A stretch of 64,000 bases of DNA from Moraxella sp. (GTDB lineage: Bacteria; Pseudomonadota; Gammaproteobacteria; Pseudomonadales; Moraxellaceae), in NCBI GenBank assembly GCA_030528385.1, contig JAUMYZ010000003.1, positions 62,001 through 126,000 on the forward strand, written 5' to 3'. The notes under the pieces are model-generated. The model saw only the letters and a list, made by a program, of their open reading frames with translations, was not told the DNA's origin and did not search any database. Positions within the stretch are counted from its first letter, which is position 1, and each line of letters starts with the position of its first letter. Shown here in pieces: positions 1 through 10,097 of the stretch. Made by a program: the position numbers and the translations under genes.

Positions 1-2
1 TA

Positions 3-1460
3 TTATTTATTGCATTTTTTATCATTTATTGGCTGTTTAAGCAAAAGCCACAAATCCAAAATTTATTGCTGTGTGTTTTTAGTTATGTCATTATTTATTT
101 AATGGCAGGGTGGGTAGCTTTGGTGGCATTGCTGATTTTTAGTGTGTTTATTTTTGTCATTGCCAATATCATAGAAACAAGCAACCACCAAAAATTTTGG
201 CTTGTTTTTGCGCTTATTGTTACTTTGTTTAATTTAAGTTTTTTTAAATATTATGACTTTTTTCGTGCGTCTGTCAGTCAAACAATGCAGTTGTATCAGC
301 TGGACACTTCAGGATTGATTGCCAACATTGTTTTTCCTTTGGGGATTTCTTATTATTCTTTTCAGGCAATCAGTTGTTTGGTGGGTGTGTATCGTGGCGA
401 AATTGAATTCTCAAAATTGACATGGCTACAATCGCTGAGTTATTTTTCATTTTTTGCCACCATTAGTGCAGGGCCAATTACACGCATGAATGACAGTAAG
501 GGTTTGTTGGACATAAAAAAACAGCCCTGTGGCATGCAATCTCAATTAAGCAGTGTTGAAACTAGAAAGATTTTATTGCCCACTTTGGCATTTGCGCTGA
601 TTTTATTGGCATTGATAAAAAAGTGGTGGCTGGCTGGTTATTTGGCGGATAATTGGGTCAATCCTATTTTTGCCAATCCAACGGGTTTTCATAGTTTGGA
701 AGTGTTGGTGGCAATTTATGGTTATACATTACAATTATTTTTGGATTTTTCTGGTTATAGCGAAATGATGGTGGCTTTTGGGCTGCTGTTGGGATTTAGA
801 TTGCCCATGAATTTTAATGCCCCATTATTGGCGCACAATATTAGGGATTTTTGGGACAGATGGCACATCAGTTTGTCCACATGGATAAGGGATTATATTT
901 ATATTCCTTTGGGGGGCAGCAGGGCGGGATTTTTGCGCACACAAGTCAATTTAATGCTGGCGATGGTGCTGTCTGGCATTTGGCATGGTTCTACTTTTAA
1001 TTTCTTTTTTTGGGGATTGTTGCACGGTTTGGCAATTTGCTTGTTAAATATTGGCGATAAGGTGGGGCAGACATTGTCCAACAATCCCAAAGGGCGCAAC
1101 TTTTTGGCAAATACTGGAGTGTTTGGTAAAGTACTTGGGGTGTTTATTACCGTTCATTTTGTGGTTTTTGCTTTTGTGTTTTTTAGAGCCACCACTCTAA
1201 ATGAAGCATTATTGGTGTTTGCAGCTTTGTTTGGCAATCATGTCAATGTGGCTTGGACAAATAATCCTTTGTATTTGTTGTCTGTCTTGTTTTTTGCTTG
1301 GTTGTTGTATCCAGTGGTCAAAAATAACACAAAAAAACTTGCGCCGCTCATCAATAAAATACCCAGCGTGTTTATTTATATGGCGCTGTTTATTGGGTTT
1401 ATGGTTGTGGTGATATTTGCACCATCTGGAATTCCAGGTTTTATTTATGCAAACTTTTAA
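3..1460 (+). CDS. MBOAT-family membrane O-acyltransferase (PatA/AlgI/DltB-like), 5' end outside window
   Basis: This protein belongs to the membrane-bound O-acyltransferases that move acetyl or acyl groups across the inner membrane onto cell-surface polymers. The frame is open to the left edge of the window, so the true start lies upstream; an in-frame TTG at 66 would give only 464 residues and skip a hydrophobic segment. Many membrane segments are visible. The family signature RDFWDRWHISLSTW lies near nt 845-885, and the conserved histidine motif SGIWHG lies near nt 973-990. The stop codon overlaps the start of the next gene by one base (TAATG), and two SGNH-fold proteins follow, which is the usual PatA/PatB or AlgI/AlgJ arrangement. 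Peptidoglycan O-acetylation is the best guess because the third gene resembles Ape1; other polymers are possible. Confidence 0.85.
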   Translation, partial: LFIAFFIIYWLFKQKPQIQNLLLCVFSYVIIYLMAGWVALVALLIFSVFIFVIANIIETSNHQKFWLVFALIVTLFNLSFFKYYDFFRASVSQTMQLYQLDTSGLIANIVFPLGISYYSFQAISCLVGVYRGEIEFSKLTWLQSLSYFSFFATISAGPITRMNDSKGLLDIKKQPCGMQSQLSSVETRKILLPTLAFALILLALIKKWWLAGYLADNWVNPIFANPTGFHSLEVLVAIYGYTLQLFLDFSGYSEMMVAFGLLLGFRLPMNFNAPLLAHNIRDFWDRWHISLSTWIRDYIYIPLGGSRAGFLRTQVNLMLAMVLSGIWHGSTFNFFFWGLLHGLAICLLNIGDKVGQTLSNNPKGRNFLANTGVFGKVLGVFITVHFVVFAFVFFRATTLNEALLVFAALFGNHVNVAWTNNPLYLLSVLFFAWLLYPVVKNNTKKLAPLINKIPSVFIYMALFIGFMVVVIFAPSGIPGFIYANF

Positions 1461-2527
1461 TGCCAATTTTGGGGGTGTCAATGGATAAGTCAACGAATGA
1501 TGTGTGGGCAAATACAACAAAGTGCCATCATTGCTCATTGTGGGGTGCTTTGCTTTTTTTGATGTTGTCGGCATTATTGGCAATTTGGATAATGCAAAAG
1601 TCGGTCAATGCTTATTTTATACAGACTTATCATCAACCAAGCCCTTTGACCAATATTGACCACCCTTTTTGGAAGCAAGGAGCAATGATTGGTGATTTGC
1701 TTTATGATTATCATCAAACATTAACAACCACGATTGATACCTTTAATCAAAAGGTGGTGGCAAATTTTAATGAATATTATGCATACACCCCACAATACAA
1801 AGCCGATTTGATAAACAAACAAAAACAAGAAGCCATACGCCTTGCCAAAGAAAAGGCATTAAAAAAACAACAATTATTGGACAACCAATTGCAAGCGTCT
1901 TTGACTATCAACAAATCACACAAAGTGTTTTTTGCTGGCGATTCTATGATGCAAGGCATTGCCCCACATATACAAAAATATTTACAAGGCTTGGGCATAC
2001 AATCCATTAACTTAAGCAAACAAAGCACTGGTTTGGCATATCCTAAATTTTTTGATTGGCAAAGCACCATCAAACAAACCATTGCCGATGACAAAAGCAT
2101 TAAAGTATTGATTGTCATGCTTGGACCCAATGACCCTTGGGACATGCCAGATGGTCAAGGCAAATATTTGACTTTTAATACCCCACAGTGGAATAAAGAA
2201 TATCAATCGCGTATTGCTGACATTATTACTTTTGCAAACAAAAGCGGCGTGGGCGTAATATGGATAACACCGCCCAACATGAAAAAAGATAAATTAAATG
2301 AGCAAATGGTGCAGCTTAATGCAGTGATTGCCGAAGAGTTGGCGCGCCATCAAATCAAAGCCATAGACAGCCGCCCAATCATGGGGGGTGTTAATAATCG
2401 TTACAATGATTATCTGACAAAAGACGGCAAACAGATTAAAATGCGCAGTGGCGATGGCATTCATTTTTCGCCCGACGGACAAAAAATCTTGGCGCAAGTG
2501 GTGCAATCACAGTTGATTATTGAATAA
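1460..2527 (+). CDS. SGNH/GDSL-fold protein, probable partner of the MBOAT transferase (DUF459/PatB-like)
   Basis: This is a 355-residue protein with one N-terminal membrane segment near residues 28-50 and a periplasmic domain. A lysine-rich helical stretch near 115-145 precedes the SGNH domain. Visible blocks are AGDSMMQG (nucleophile serine), LGPNDP, and GDGIHFSPDG (Asp-x-x-His). The gene overlaps the acyltransferase stop by one base, so the two are translationally coupled. In O-acetylation systems such a protein passes the acetyl group from the MBOAT protein to the polymer or removes it; which applies here cannot be read from sequence. A second possible start is the ATG at 1481. Confidence 0.8.
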   Translation: MPILGVSMDKSTNDVWANTTKCHHCSLWGALLFLMLSALLAIWIMQKSVNAYFIQTYHQPSPLTNIDHPFWKQGAMIGDLLYDYHQTLTTTIDTFNQKVVANFNEYYAYTPQYKADLINKQKQEAIRLAKEKALKKQQLLDNQLQASLTINKSHKVFFAGDSMMQGIAPHIQKYLQGLGIQSINLSKQSTGLAYPKFFDWQSTIKQTIADDKSIKVLIVMLGPNDPWDMPDGQGKYLTFNTPQWNKEYQSRIADIITFANKSGVGVIWITPPNMKKDKLNEQMVQLNAVIAEELARHQIKAIDSRPIMGGVNNRYNDYLTKDGKQIKMRSGDGIHFSPDGQKILAQVVQSQLIIE

Positions 2528-2544
2528 ATTGTAATGGGTATCTG

Positions 2545-3801
2545 ATGTTAAAAAAAACCGCCTTACTATTGTGTTTTCTTGGTGCAGCGCCAATGGTTTA
2601 TGCCAATTATTTGAGCAATTACGGTGAACCAAACACCGCCAATTTGGTCAATGCCATCAACAATCGCTTGCTGCATGTGGTGCAGTTGGGCGACTCACAT
2701 ACCGCAGGCGACACCATGACCGAAGCCACCAGAAGTCGCTTACAAAGCGTGCTTGGTGATGGTGGTATGGGTTGGGCAATGCCGATGTATTTTAGTGGGC
2801 AGCGCATGGCGCGTTTTGGTTATGACAACAGCAACTTTACACCGATTTCTAGTCGTAGCAATAGTAGCGAAAACTACACGCTTGGCGGTATGATTGCCAG
2901 ACCCAAAGCCAATGGTGCAAGCCTGACCCTAAAAGCCAAGCGCACCGAAGTTGCCCAAAAAATCTTGGTGAGCATTCGCCAGATGGCAGGCGATGGCAGG
3001 TTTGTGGCAACAGACGCAACGGGCGCACGCTTTGCCATAGAAACCCCTTACAAAAATGGCGCTTGGCAGATGGTTGCCATCAACGCCAAATTGCCCTTAA
3101 CGCTTTATAATGAAGGGGCAAATCATTCGGCGATTGGGGGTTGGTGGGCATTTAATCCCAATCAACAAGGCGCGGTGGTCTCGGCGCTGGGCATCAATGG
3201 CGCAGAGTTGTCGCACTGGAATCGCTGGAGCGAATCGGCGTGGCAAAACGAACTAAAAACCATCAATCCGCAGCTGATTGTGATTGCCTATGGCACCAAC
3301 GAAGCCTATAACGGCGTTGATGCCCAAAGTGTCAAAAATCACTTACAATGGCGCGTGCGCCAGCTCAGACAGCACATACCCACAGCCGCCATCATGATTG
3401 TAGGAGCGCCAGAAGCCCTAAAAAGCACCGCAGGTGGCTGCGGCACACGTCCTGCAACGCTCAATGCCATTCAGCAGGCGCAACGAGAAGTCGCCCAAAG
3501 TGAACACACTTTGTATTGGGATTGGCAAGCGGCAATGGGTGGCAGCTGTTCTATGAAAGCGTGGATAAATTCAGGCAAGGCCAATCGTGATGGTGTGCAT
3601 TTTAGTGCGTCAGGATATGGCGCGCTTGGCACGCAGCTGGCGGACGATTTGTTGGCGTTGGGCAGTCGTGGTGGTTATTACCATGGTTATGGCGCAGGTC
3701 ATGCCAACCAACCGAGCGCACCTTATGTGCCAGCCAGTACGCCCAACGTCCCAAGCAGCACCCAAGGCTTTATTCGTATTGAGCGTGCCAACCCACAATA
3801 A
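2545..3801 (+). CDS. Secreted SGNH hydrolase, Ape1-like peptidoglycan O-acetylesterase candidate
   Basis: This 418-residue protein has a clear signal peptide (MLKKTALLLCFLGAAPMVYA). The mature part shows GDSHTAGD (nucleophile Ser block), the YGTNEA block and DGVHFSASGYG carrying the Asp-His pair of the catalytic triad. The wording of these blocks resembles neisserial Ape1, which removes O-acetyl groups from peptidoglycan in the periplasm. The C-terminal 60 residues are rich in Gly, Tyr, Pro and Ser and look unstructured. It follows its neighbour by 17 bases and completes a likely three-gene operon: membrane acyltransferase, SGNH partner, esterase. The substrate is inferred from family resemblance. 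Confidence 0.75.
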   Translation: MLKKTALLLCFLGAAPMVYANYLSNYGEPNTANLVNAINNRLLHVVQLGDSHTAGDTMTEATRSRLQSVLGDGGMGWAMPMYFSGQRMARFGYDNSNFTPISSRSNSSENYTLGGMIARPKANGASLTLKAKRTEVAQKILVSIRQMAGDGRFVATDATGARFAIETPYKNGAWQMVAINAKLPLTLYNEGANHSAIGGWWAFNPNQQGAVVSALGINGAELSHWNRWSESAWQNELKTINPQLIVIAYGTNEAYNGVDAQSVKNHLQWRVRQLRQHIPTAAIMIVGAPEALKSTAGGCGTRPATLNAIQQAQREVAQSEHTLYWDWQAAMGGSCSMKAWINSGKANRDGVHFSASGYGALGTQLADDLLALGSRGGYYHGYGAGHANQPSAPYVPASTPNVPSSTQGFIRIERANPQ

Positions 3802-3871
3802 AATAAAGTGTTCTTTGGCGGTTTTATCAGAATTTATTTAAAAAATATACCCATTTTTATAAGAAATAAAA

Positions 3872-3900
3872 TTGAGTATCGCCACAATAGTCGTTATAAT
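3872..3900 (+). promoter_or_regulatory. Sigma-70 promoter for ppsA
   Basis: TTGAGT at 3872-3877 and TATAAT at 3895-3900 are separated by 17 bases, ending 36 bases before the ppsA start codon. It lies between the surface O-acetylation cluster and ppsA, so ppsA is probably a separate transcript. Confidence 0.75.
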
Positions 3901-3936
3901 TTGATAAATTTTTCTAATGATGAAAAGGTATTTTGT

Positions 3937-6300
3937 ATGGCACAGGTTATCCCTTTTGACAAACTTGGCAAACATGATGTAGAAATCGTAGGCGGTAAAA
4001 ACGCTTCACTTGGTGAGATGATTAGTCATTTAGGCGAGCTTGGCGTGAGCGTTCCTAATGGCTTTGCCACCACCGCCGAAGCGTTTAATCGTTTTTTAAA
4101 TGAAACAGGTTTGTTGGATAAAATCAACAGCGAGCTTGCCACATTGGATGTTGATGATGTGGAAGCCTTGGCACAAACAGGCAAAAAAGTGCGTGGCTGG
4201 GTGATTGAGCAAACTTTGCCCCAAGAGTTAGAAAATGAGATTCGCGCTGCTTATGAGACGCTCACAGGTGGTCAAGATGTGGCGGTGGCGGTGCGTTCTT
4301 CTGCCACAGCCGAAGATTTGCCCGATGCGTCTTTTGCCGGTCAGCAAGAGACTTTTTTGAACATTCGTGGCATTGACAATGTGCTTGTCGCCATTAAAGA
4401 AGTGTTTGCCAGTCTTTATAATGACCGTGCCATCGCTTATCGGGTGCATAAGGGTTTTGAACACGCAGGCGTGGCACTGTCAGCAGGCGTGCAGCGTATG
4501 GTGCGTTCTGAGACGGGCACATCTGGGGTGATGTTTAGCATTGACACCGAAAGCGGTTTTGATGAAGTGGTGTTTGTTACTGCCAGTTATGGCTTGGGTG
4601 AGATGGTGGTGCAAGGGGCGGTGAACCCTGATGAGTTTTATCTCTCCAAAGTATTGCTTGAACAAGGTCGCCCTGCGGTCATTCGTCGTAACTTGGGCTC
4701 AAAACACAAAAAAATGATTTATGGCGATGAAGGCAGCACCACCAAATCCACCAAGATTGTTGATGTGGAAAAAAATGAACGCAACCAATTTGCCCTAAAC
4801 AGCGATGAGCTGACAAGCCTAGGTAAGCAAGCCATCATCATTGAAAAGCATTATGGCTGTCCGATGGACATTGAATGGGCAAAAGATGGCGATACAGGCG
4901 AGATTTTTATCGTCCAAGCTCGCCCAGAAACGGTCAAATCTCGCCAAGACAAAGGCACGATGGAGCGTTATGTTATCAACTCCAAAGGGGCAAAAGTACT
5001 TACCGAAGGGCGTTCTATCGGTCAGCGTATCGGTGCAGGCAAAGTGCGAGTGGTGCACAACCTAGCCGAGATGAGCAAAGTCCAAGATGGTGATGTGTTG
5101 GTGTCGGACATGACCGACCCAGATTGGGAGCCTGTGATGAAGCGTGCTTCTGCCATCGTTACCAACCGTGGCGGACGCACCTGTCATGCGGCGATTATTG
5201 CCCGTGAGCTGGGTGTGCCTGCCATTGTTGGCTGTGGCAACGCTACCGAAGCACTCACCGATGGTCAAGATGTAACGGTTTCTTGTGCCGAAGGGGACAC
5301 AGGCTTTATTTATGAAGGGATATTGCCCTTTGAAGTGCAAAAAAATTCCATCAATGCCATGCCACAGCTTGCTTTTGATGTGATGATGAACGTGGGCAAC
5401 CCTGACCGTGCCTTTGATTTTGCAGGCATTCCTAATAAAGGCGTGGGTCTGGCTCGCTTAGAATTTATCATCAATCGTATGATTGGCGTACACCCCAAAG
5501 CGCTGCTCAACATGGACAGCTTGCCAAGCGAGACCATCGCCGCCATCAATGAGCGTATGGCAGGTTATCCATCGCCTGTGGATTTTTATATCAACAAACT
5601 CATTGAAGGCATTGCCACTTTGGCGGTGGCGTTTCGTGATAAGCCAGTCATCGTGCGTATGAGTGATTTTAAATCCAATGAATACGCCAACCTTATCGGT
5701 GGTAAACTTTATGAGCCGTCTGAAGAAAACCCCATGCTTGGCTTTCGTGGGGCAAGCCGTTATGTGTCAGAAAACTTCATTGACTGCTTTGAGTTAGAAT
5801 GCCGTGCCCTAAAATACGTGCGTGATGAAATGGGTTTGACCAATGTCAAGATTATGATTCCCTTTGTGCGCACCACAGGCGAAGCTGCCCAAGTGATTGA
5901 ACTGCTTGAAAAAAATGGGCTAAAACGTGGCGAAAATGGTCTGCAAATCATCATGATGTGCGAGCTGCCAACCAACGCACTGCTTGCCGATGAGTTCTTA
6001 GAATACTTTGATGGTTTTTCTATCGGTTCAAACGATTTGACCCAATTAACCCTAGGGCTTGACCGTGATAGTGGTATCGTATCGCACCTGTTTGATGAGC
6101 GAGACCCCGCGGTTAAGAAGCTCTTGGCAATGGCGATTGAAGCCTGCCGCAAACAAGACAAATATGTGGGCATTTGCGGTCAAGGACCATCAGACCACCC
6201 CGACCTTGCCAAATGGCTGATGGAGCAGGGTATTAGCTCGGTATCCTTAAACCCTGATACGGTGCTGGATACTTGGCTGTTTTTGGCAAATAAGGCTTAA
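3937..6300 (+). CDS. ppsA: Phosphoenolpyruvate synthase (pyruvate, water dikinase)
   Basis: The enzyme makes phosphoenolpyruvate from pyruvate and ATP for gluconeogenesis. The chosen ATG gives 787 residues, close to E. coli PpsA; the frame is open upstream to 3808, but that extension overlaps the promoter. The N-terminal ATP-grasp-like domain includes [11 protein letters not shown] and [20 protein letters not shown]. The swivelling phosphohistidine motif [14 protein letters not shown] has its His at about residue 417. The C-terminal PEP/pyruvate barrel ends with [11 protein letters not shown], which carries the catalytic Cys. It appears monocistronic: a decayed gene follows. Confidence 0.97.
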   Translation: MAQVIPFDKLGKHDVEIVGGKNASLGEMISHLGELGVSVPNGFATTAEAFNRFLNETGLLDKINSELATLDVDDVEALAQTGKKVRGWVIEQTLPQELENEIRAAYETLTGGQDVAVAVRSSATAEDLPDASFAGQQETFLNIRGIDNVLVAIKEVFASLYNDRAIAYRVHKGFEHAGVALSAGVQRMVRSETGTSGVMFSIDTESGFDEVVFVTASYGLGEMVVQGAVNPDEFYLSKVLLEQGRPAVIRRNLGSKHKKMIYGDEGSTTKSTKIVDVEKNERNQFALNSDELTSLGKQAIIIEKHYGCPMDIEWAKDGDTGEIFIVQARPETVKSRQDKGTMERYVINSKGAKVLTEGRSIGQRIGAGKVRVVHNLAEMSKVQDGDVLVSDMTDPDWEPVMKRASAIVTNRGGRTCHAAIIARELGVPAIVGCGNATEALTDGQDVTVSCAEGDTGFIYEGILPFEVQKNSINAMPQLAFDVMMNVGNPDRAFDFAGIPNKGVGLARLEFIINRMIGVHPKALLNMDSLPSETIAAINERMAGYPSPVDFYINKLIEGIATLAVAFRDKPVIVRMSDFKSNEYANLIGGKLYEPSEENPMLGFRGASRYVSENFIDCFELECRALKYVRDEMGLTNVKIMIPFVRTTGEAAQVIELLEKNGLKRGENGLQIIMMCELPTNALLADEFLEYFDGFSIGSNDLTQLTLGLDRDSGIVSHLFDERDPAVKKLLAMAIEACRKQDKYVGICGQGPSDHPDLAKWLMEQGISSVSLNPDTVLDTWLFLANKA

Positions 6301-6315
6301 TATTAGGGACGATTG

Positions 6316-6681
6316 GTGCAAAAATTGTTCTTGATATCGGCTTTGGCGGTGGTGAGTGCTGCCGCTTTTGCCGATGAGTTTTTTATACGCCATCAGGCAA
6401 TATCCTATGTCAAGGTGGTGATACGGGCGTAACCTGCTTTATTCTTAAAAGACACCAAAACCACGTTGCCAAAACCTGCCGACTGTGATTTGGATTGGGG
6501 ACAAATGTTTTTTTGAACGCATGGGGCAGGGCTTGGCTGTCATGGCGATGCCTTAGATTTTACAGACAGCAAGGTGCTGTCCTATGGCAGGAAGTTTAAA
6601 GGGCAAAGACTGGCAATGCACCAGCCAAAAAACAGCCAAGGGCATGGCTTTAAGTGGTTTTTTGGCCAATCTGACTTTTTA
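6316..6681 (+). pseudogene. Decayed tandem copy of the downstream DUF6636-like secreted protein
   Basis: The stretch begins with a GTG-initiated signal-peptide-like sequence (MQKLFLISALAVVSAAAFAD). It then continues in different frames with fragments that match the intact neighbour: PSGNILCQGG, DCDLDWGQ, LSYGRKFKG and NSQGHGF, against PSGNIICGD, DCAGDWGD, LPYGSTIKG and NSQGHGF in the next gene. At least two frame changes and an in-frame stop after about 40 codons separate them. It reads as a tandem duplicate that has lost function. Confidence 0.75.
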
Positions 6682-6695
6682 TAAAGGAGAGATTG

Positions 6696-7091
6696 ATGAA
6701 AAAGATTGCTTTGATGTTTGTGTTGGCAATGTGTACTTCTGGTGCTTTTGCTGATTTTCAATCACCAAGTGGCAATATCATCTGTGGCGATATTGATGGC
6801 AGTATGTTGATTTGCGATGTACAAAAAAGAGACAATAAAAAGCCTGCTCGCCCAAGACCACACGATTGTGCGGGCGATTGGGGCGACAGATTTGTTATAG
6901 AAGCTCGTGGTAAGGCTCAGATGGAATGTGCGTTTGATTACCCTTTTGACGAAAATGTGCAAACTTTGCCTTATGGCAGCACCATCAAAGGTAAAGGCTG
7001 GCAATGCACCAGTCAAAAAACAGGCATGACCTGCAAAAACAGTCAAGGGCATGGTTTTACATTAAGTCGTAAAAAACAAACTTTGTTTTAA
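6696..7091 (+). CDS. Small secreted protein of the DUF6636 type
   Basis: This is a 131-residue protein with a signal peptide (MKKIALMFVLAMCTSGAFA) and six or more cysteines in the mature part, consistent with a disulfide-stabilised periplasmic or secreted fold. The FQSPSGNIICG opening and the GKGWQCTSQ...MTCKNSQGHGF ending match what I recall of DUF6636 proteins, whose function is unknown. The ATG at 6696 is preceded by AAAGGAGA. A degraded tandem copy lies just upstream, so this is the surviving member of a duplicated pair. Confidence 0.7.
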   Translation: MKKIALMFVLAMCTSGAFADFQSPSGNIICGDIDGSMLICDVQKRDNKKPARPRPHDCAGDWGDRFVIEARGKAQMECAFDYPFDENVQTLPYGSTIKGKGWQCTSQKTGMTCKNSQGHGFTLSRKKQTLF

Positions 7092-7160
7092 TTGTTGGCT
7101 GGATAAATCAAGCGACCTTGTGGCATAATTTGTTATAATAATGCCTTTTAAGAGACGATT

Positions 7161-7802
7161 ATGCAACCAAGCCATCGTTTTGAGCGTTTGTTAAACGTCC
7201 ATGCTTTGTATGCCCCACGAGATTTTGCTCCGATTGCTAACACGCCCATTTGCTTGGAAATCGGGGCAGGCAAGGGCAAACACGCCCTAATTTTTGCCCA
7301 AAATCACCCAAATACCATGCTGTATGCCGTAGAGCGTACCCAAGAAAAGTACCAAGCCTTTATCAAACTTGCCGAGCGTGAAAACTTGCCAAATCTGCAC
7401 GTTATTCATGCTGATGCCATTGCGTGGACGGCGTTTGCTGTATATCCCAAACAAGTCCAAACGTGTTTTATTTTATATCCCAATCCAGAACCAAAAAACA
7501 AAAATCAGCGGTTTTTAAACATGCCGTTTTTTGAATTGTTATTGTCAAAAATGGCAGATGATGGGCAAATTATTTTGGCAAGCAACATCGCCGATTATAT
7601 CAGTGAAGCCGAGCAATTGTTAAGCACGGTTTGGCGACTGCCTTATGTCAAAAGGCAAATTCTTGGCTCATCTGCTCGCACCCATTTTGAAATCAAATAT
7701 TTGGCTCGTGGCGATGTTTGTCAAGAGCTCATCATCACCAAGCCTGTGGGCTATTGCACCCGTTTTGATACGCTACCGCCACTGTCTTTGGAGCGGACAT
7801 GA
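7161..7802 (+). CDS. SAM-dependent methyltransferase of the TrmB (tRNA m7G46) type
   Basis: This 213-residue class I methyltransferase has the SAM-binding motif CLEIGAGKGKHALIFA near residue 31. The YPNPEPKNKNQR segment near residue 112 corresponds to the FPDPWPKKRHHKRR signature of TrmB. The C-terminus (FEIKYLARG) fits TrmB's substrate-recognition end. The protein is a little short and divergent, so it may be TrmB itself or a related enzyme. Its stop overlaps the start of the next gene by four bases (ATGA), implying translational coupling. Confidence 0.7.
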   Translation: MQPSHRFERLLNVHALYAPRDFAPIANTPICLEIGAGKGKHALIFAQNHPNTMLYAVERTQEKYQAFIKLAERENLPNLHVIHADAIAWTAFAVYPKQVQTCFILYPNPEPKNKNQRFLNMPFFELLLSKMADDGQIILASNIADYISEAEQLLSTVWRLPYVKRQILGSSARTHFEIKYLARGDVCQELIITKPVGYCTRFDTLPPLSLERT

Positions 7803-9007
7803 GACCGACTGTTGCCATCATTGGGGCAGGGGCGAGCGGTCTGATGGCGGCAGATTGTTTAAGCACTTATGATGTTGATGTGCAGATTTACGAGCAAATG
7901 CCCAGTGCAGGGCGCAAGATATTATGGGCAGGCAAAACGGGGCTAAACATCACGCACAGCGAGCCGATGGCGGAGTTTGTGGGGCGTTATACACCTGATG
8001 ATTGGCTAGATAGGTTTTTGTATCGTTATGATAATGATTGGCTGGTGAATTGGCTAGGTGGGCTCGGCGTGGCGACTTTTGTGGGGTCGTCAGGGCGGAT
8101 TTTTCCTGTGGTGATGAAGGCATCGCCGTTTTTAAGGGCGTGGCTTGGGCGTTTGGACAGTCGGGGGGTGCGCTTTTTTTATCGTCATCGCTGTGTGGCG
8201 ATTGATAATAATATGCTTAAGTTTACCGCCACCGACAAACACGGTCAAAGCACCACTTTTGATAAAACTTTTTCTGCCATTATTTTGGCGTGTGGTGGTG
8301 GCTCTTATGCCAAACTTGGTAGCGATGGGCGGTGGCAGGCGTGGTTTGCTGATGACGAACTGTGTCCGCTTTATGCCAGCAATGTCGGTGTGGTCAAAGC
8401 GTGGTCGCCCTTTATGCGTGAGCATTTTGGCAAGGCACTAAAACGTGTTGCCGTGTGGGTGAACAGTCCTGAGCAAAAAAGCCAAGGCGACATCATCATC
8501 AGTCATTATGGCATGGAAAGTGGTTTGATTTATCGTTATAACCGCCAAATGCGAGACGATTTGGCTCGGCGTGGGCGTATTTTTATGATGGTGGATTTGT
8601 TGCCTGATAAGCATGAGCGTGATATTGAGCAAATATTATCCCAAAAAAAGAAATCACTCAACACATTGCTACAAAAAGCAGGGCTAGATAAAGTCAAAAT
8701 TGCCCTACTTAGAGAATGCACCAACAAAGCCGACTGGACAAATCGTGATAAAATGGCAAGTTTTATCAAGGGTTTGCCTGTGGTGTGTGATGGTTTCCGC
8801 CCTATTGATGAAGCCATCAGCACAGGTGGTGGCGTGGGGCGGTCGGCATTGACAGACACTTTGCAACTAAAATCCAATCCTTATGTGTTTTGTTGTGGGG
8901 AGATGTTGGATTTTGACGCACCAACAGGGGGCTATCTTTTGACAGCGTGCTTTGCTACGGGCAGGGCGACGGGTGAAAGTGTGGCACAGTTTTTAAATTT
9001 ACCATGA
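7799..9007 (+). CDS. HI0933-like FAD-dependent oxidoreductase (TIGR03862-type flavoprotein)
   Basis: This 402-residue protein starts with an FAD-binding Rossmann motif (VAIIGAGASGLMAAD), followed by GRKILWAGKTGLNITHS, typical of the HI0933/BaiN-like flavoproteins. Near the C-terminus, TGGGVGRSAL and GEMLDFDAPTGGYLL match the conserved FAD-proximal ending. The physiological substrate of this subgroup is not established. It is coupled to the upstream methyltransferase by an ATGA overlap. A second, distinct member of the same superfamily is encoded at 43581-44789. Confidence 0.8.
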   Translation: MRPTVAIIGAGASGLMAADCLSTYDVDVQIYEQMPSAGRKILWAGKTGLNITHSEPMAEFVGRYTPDDWLDRFLYRYDNDWLVNWLGGLGVATFVGSSGRIFPVVMKASPFLRAWLGRLDSRGVRFFYRHRCVAIDNNMLKFTATDKHGQSTTFDKTFSAIILACGGGSYAKLGSDGRWQAWFADDELCPLYASNVGVVKAWSPFMREHFGKALKRVAVWVNSPEQKSQGDIIISHYGMESGLIYRYNRQMRDDLARRGRIFMMVDLLPDKHERDIEQILSQKKKSLNTLLQKAGLDKVKIALLRECTNKADWTNRDKMASFIKGLPVVCDGFRPIDEAISTGGGVGRSALTDTLQLKSNPYVFCCGEMLDFDAPTGGYLLTACFATGRATGESVAQFLNLP

Positions 9008-9081
9008 AAAATAAGGATTAAAGAGATGTGATAAAGCAGTGATGTGGTGAAGTTTGTCCGTCAGATTGTTAAAGGCGAATG

Positions 9082-9783
9082 TTATTGATGTAAAAACTGT
9101 CCATGCTCCAAAAAATAAATCACCTGATGAGCCACAGTTTGGTCAAACAGTAACTGACCGTGTGTAACAGGCAGTATCAGCGTGTCGGCAGCCGTTGGGC
9201 ATAAGGCTTCATTTAAGTATACTGTTCCGTCATTTTCGCCAAAGGTGGCGGTGGCACTGTGCCGATATCGGCGATTGTGATGTTTTAAAAAAGGCGTGCC
9301 TATGCCCCAAGGTTTGTTGCCTGCGATGACGCCAAGGGCGATGTTTGGCGGCAAAGGCGGACACGTGCCATCTAATGCGCCAAAATAGGCACGACCAAGC
9401 AGCGTGGGCAAATAACGCTGAACATAATTGGCGCAAACACTGCCTTGATGTGGCGTGCCGAGCGTAACACAGCGATTGAGTTGCCAAATCCGATGATGTG
9501 CGATGAATTGGCGCAGCACTAAACCACCCAAGCTGTGAGCAACGACGTTAATTGGTTCTTGGGGGTCGTGGTGTGCTTTAAGCCAAAGGTGTAGATTTTG
9601 GCTGTGGATGTCAGCACCTTGGGATAAACTGGCATAATCATGCACATAGGTGCGATAGCCTGCCCGACCAAGTCGCCAAGAAAGCGGGTACATCAAGTGG
9701 CGGTTTTGATATAAACCGTGCAACAAGACTGTTAAAGGTTTTTTTGGGATTTGGTCAATCTTGGCGTGGATGAATGTGGTCAA
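9082..9783 (-). CDS. Alpha/beta hydrolase, triacylglycerol-lipase-like
   Basis: This 233-residue protein has VLLHGLYQN near residue 20 (oxyanion-side HG motif) and NVVAHSLGGLVLRQF near residue 80, where AHSLGG is the nucleophile elbow. NDGTVYL and THGQLL toward the end would supply the acid and His. No signal peptide is visible, so it is probably cytoplasmic. It starts with TTG directly after the infA stop codon with no gap; the start is therefore uncertain. It is likely co-transcribed with infA. Confidence 0.75.
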   Translation of the reverse strand: MTTFIHAKIDQIPKKPLTVLLHGLYQNRHLMYPLSWRLGRAGYRTYVHDYASLSQGADIHSQNLHLWLKAHHDPQEPINVVAHSLGGLVLRQFIAHHRIWQLNRCVTLGTPHQGSVCANYVQRYLPTLLGRAYFGALDGTCPPLPPNIALGVIAGNKPWGIGTPFLKHHNRRYRHSATATFGENDGTVYLNEALCPTAADTLILPVTHGQLLFDQTVAHQVIYFLEHGQFLHQ

Positions 9784-10008
9784 TCAGTTTTTACCACGGT
9801 AGGTAATGCGACCTTTTGACAGGTCGTAGGGAGTCATCTCAACTTTGACACGGTCGCCAGTTAGGATACGAATGTAATGTTTACGCATTTTGCCTGAGAT
9901 GTGAGCAATAATCTCATGTCCGTTGTCAAGGCGGACTTTAAATAAGGTGTTTGGTAGGGTGTCAATGACTTCGCCTTCAAACTCAATGATGTCGTCTTTT
10001 TTTGCCAT
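9784..10008 (-). CDS. infA: Translation initiation factor IF-1
   Basis: The 74-residue protein is a single OB-fold. [20 protein letters not shown] and [19 protein letters not shown] match IF-1, which binds the ribosomal A site with IF-2 and IF-3 during initiation. Length and residues are standard. The hydrolase gene follows directly on the same strand. The short region upstream (10009-10090) is very AT-rich and contains TATAAT-like hexamers on the minus strand, but I could not pick a confident promoter pair. Confidence 0.96.
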   Translation of the reverse strand: MAKKDDIIEFEGEVIDTLPNTLFKVRLDNGHEIIAHISGKMRKHYIRILTGDRVKVEMTPYDLSKGRITYRGKN

Positions 10009-10097
10009 AGTTTTATAAAGATAAAATAAAATGTCAATTATAATATAAATTTTGATAAAAATCTAGTGAATTAGACTAAGATGGTGCGCAATGGCTT

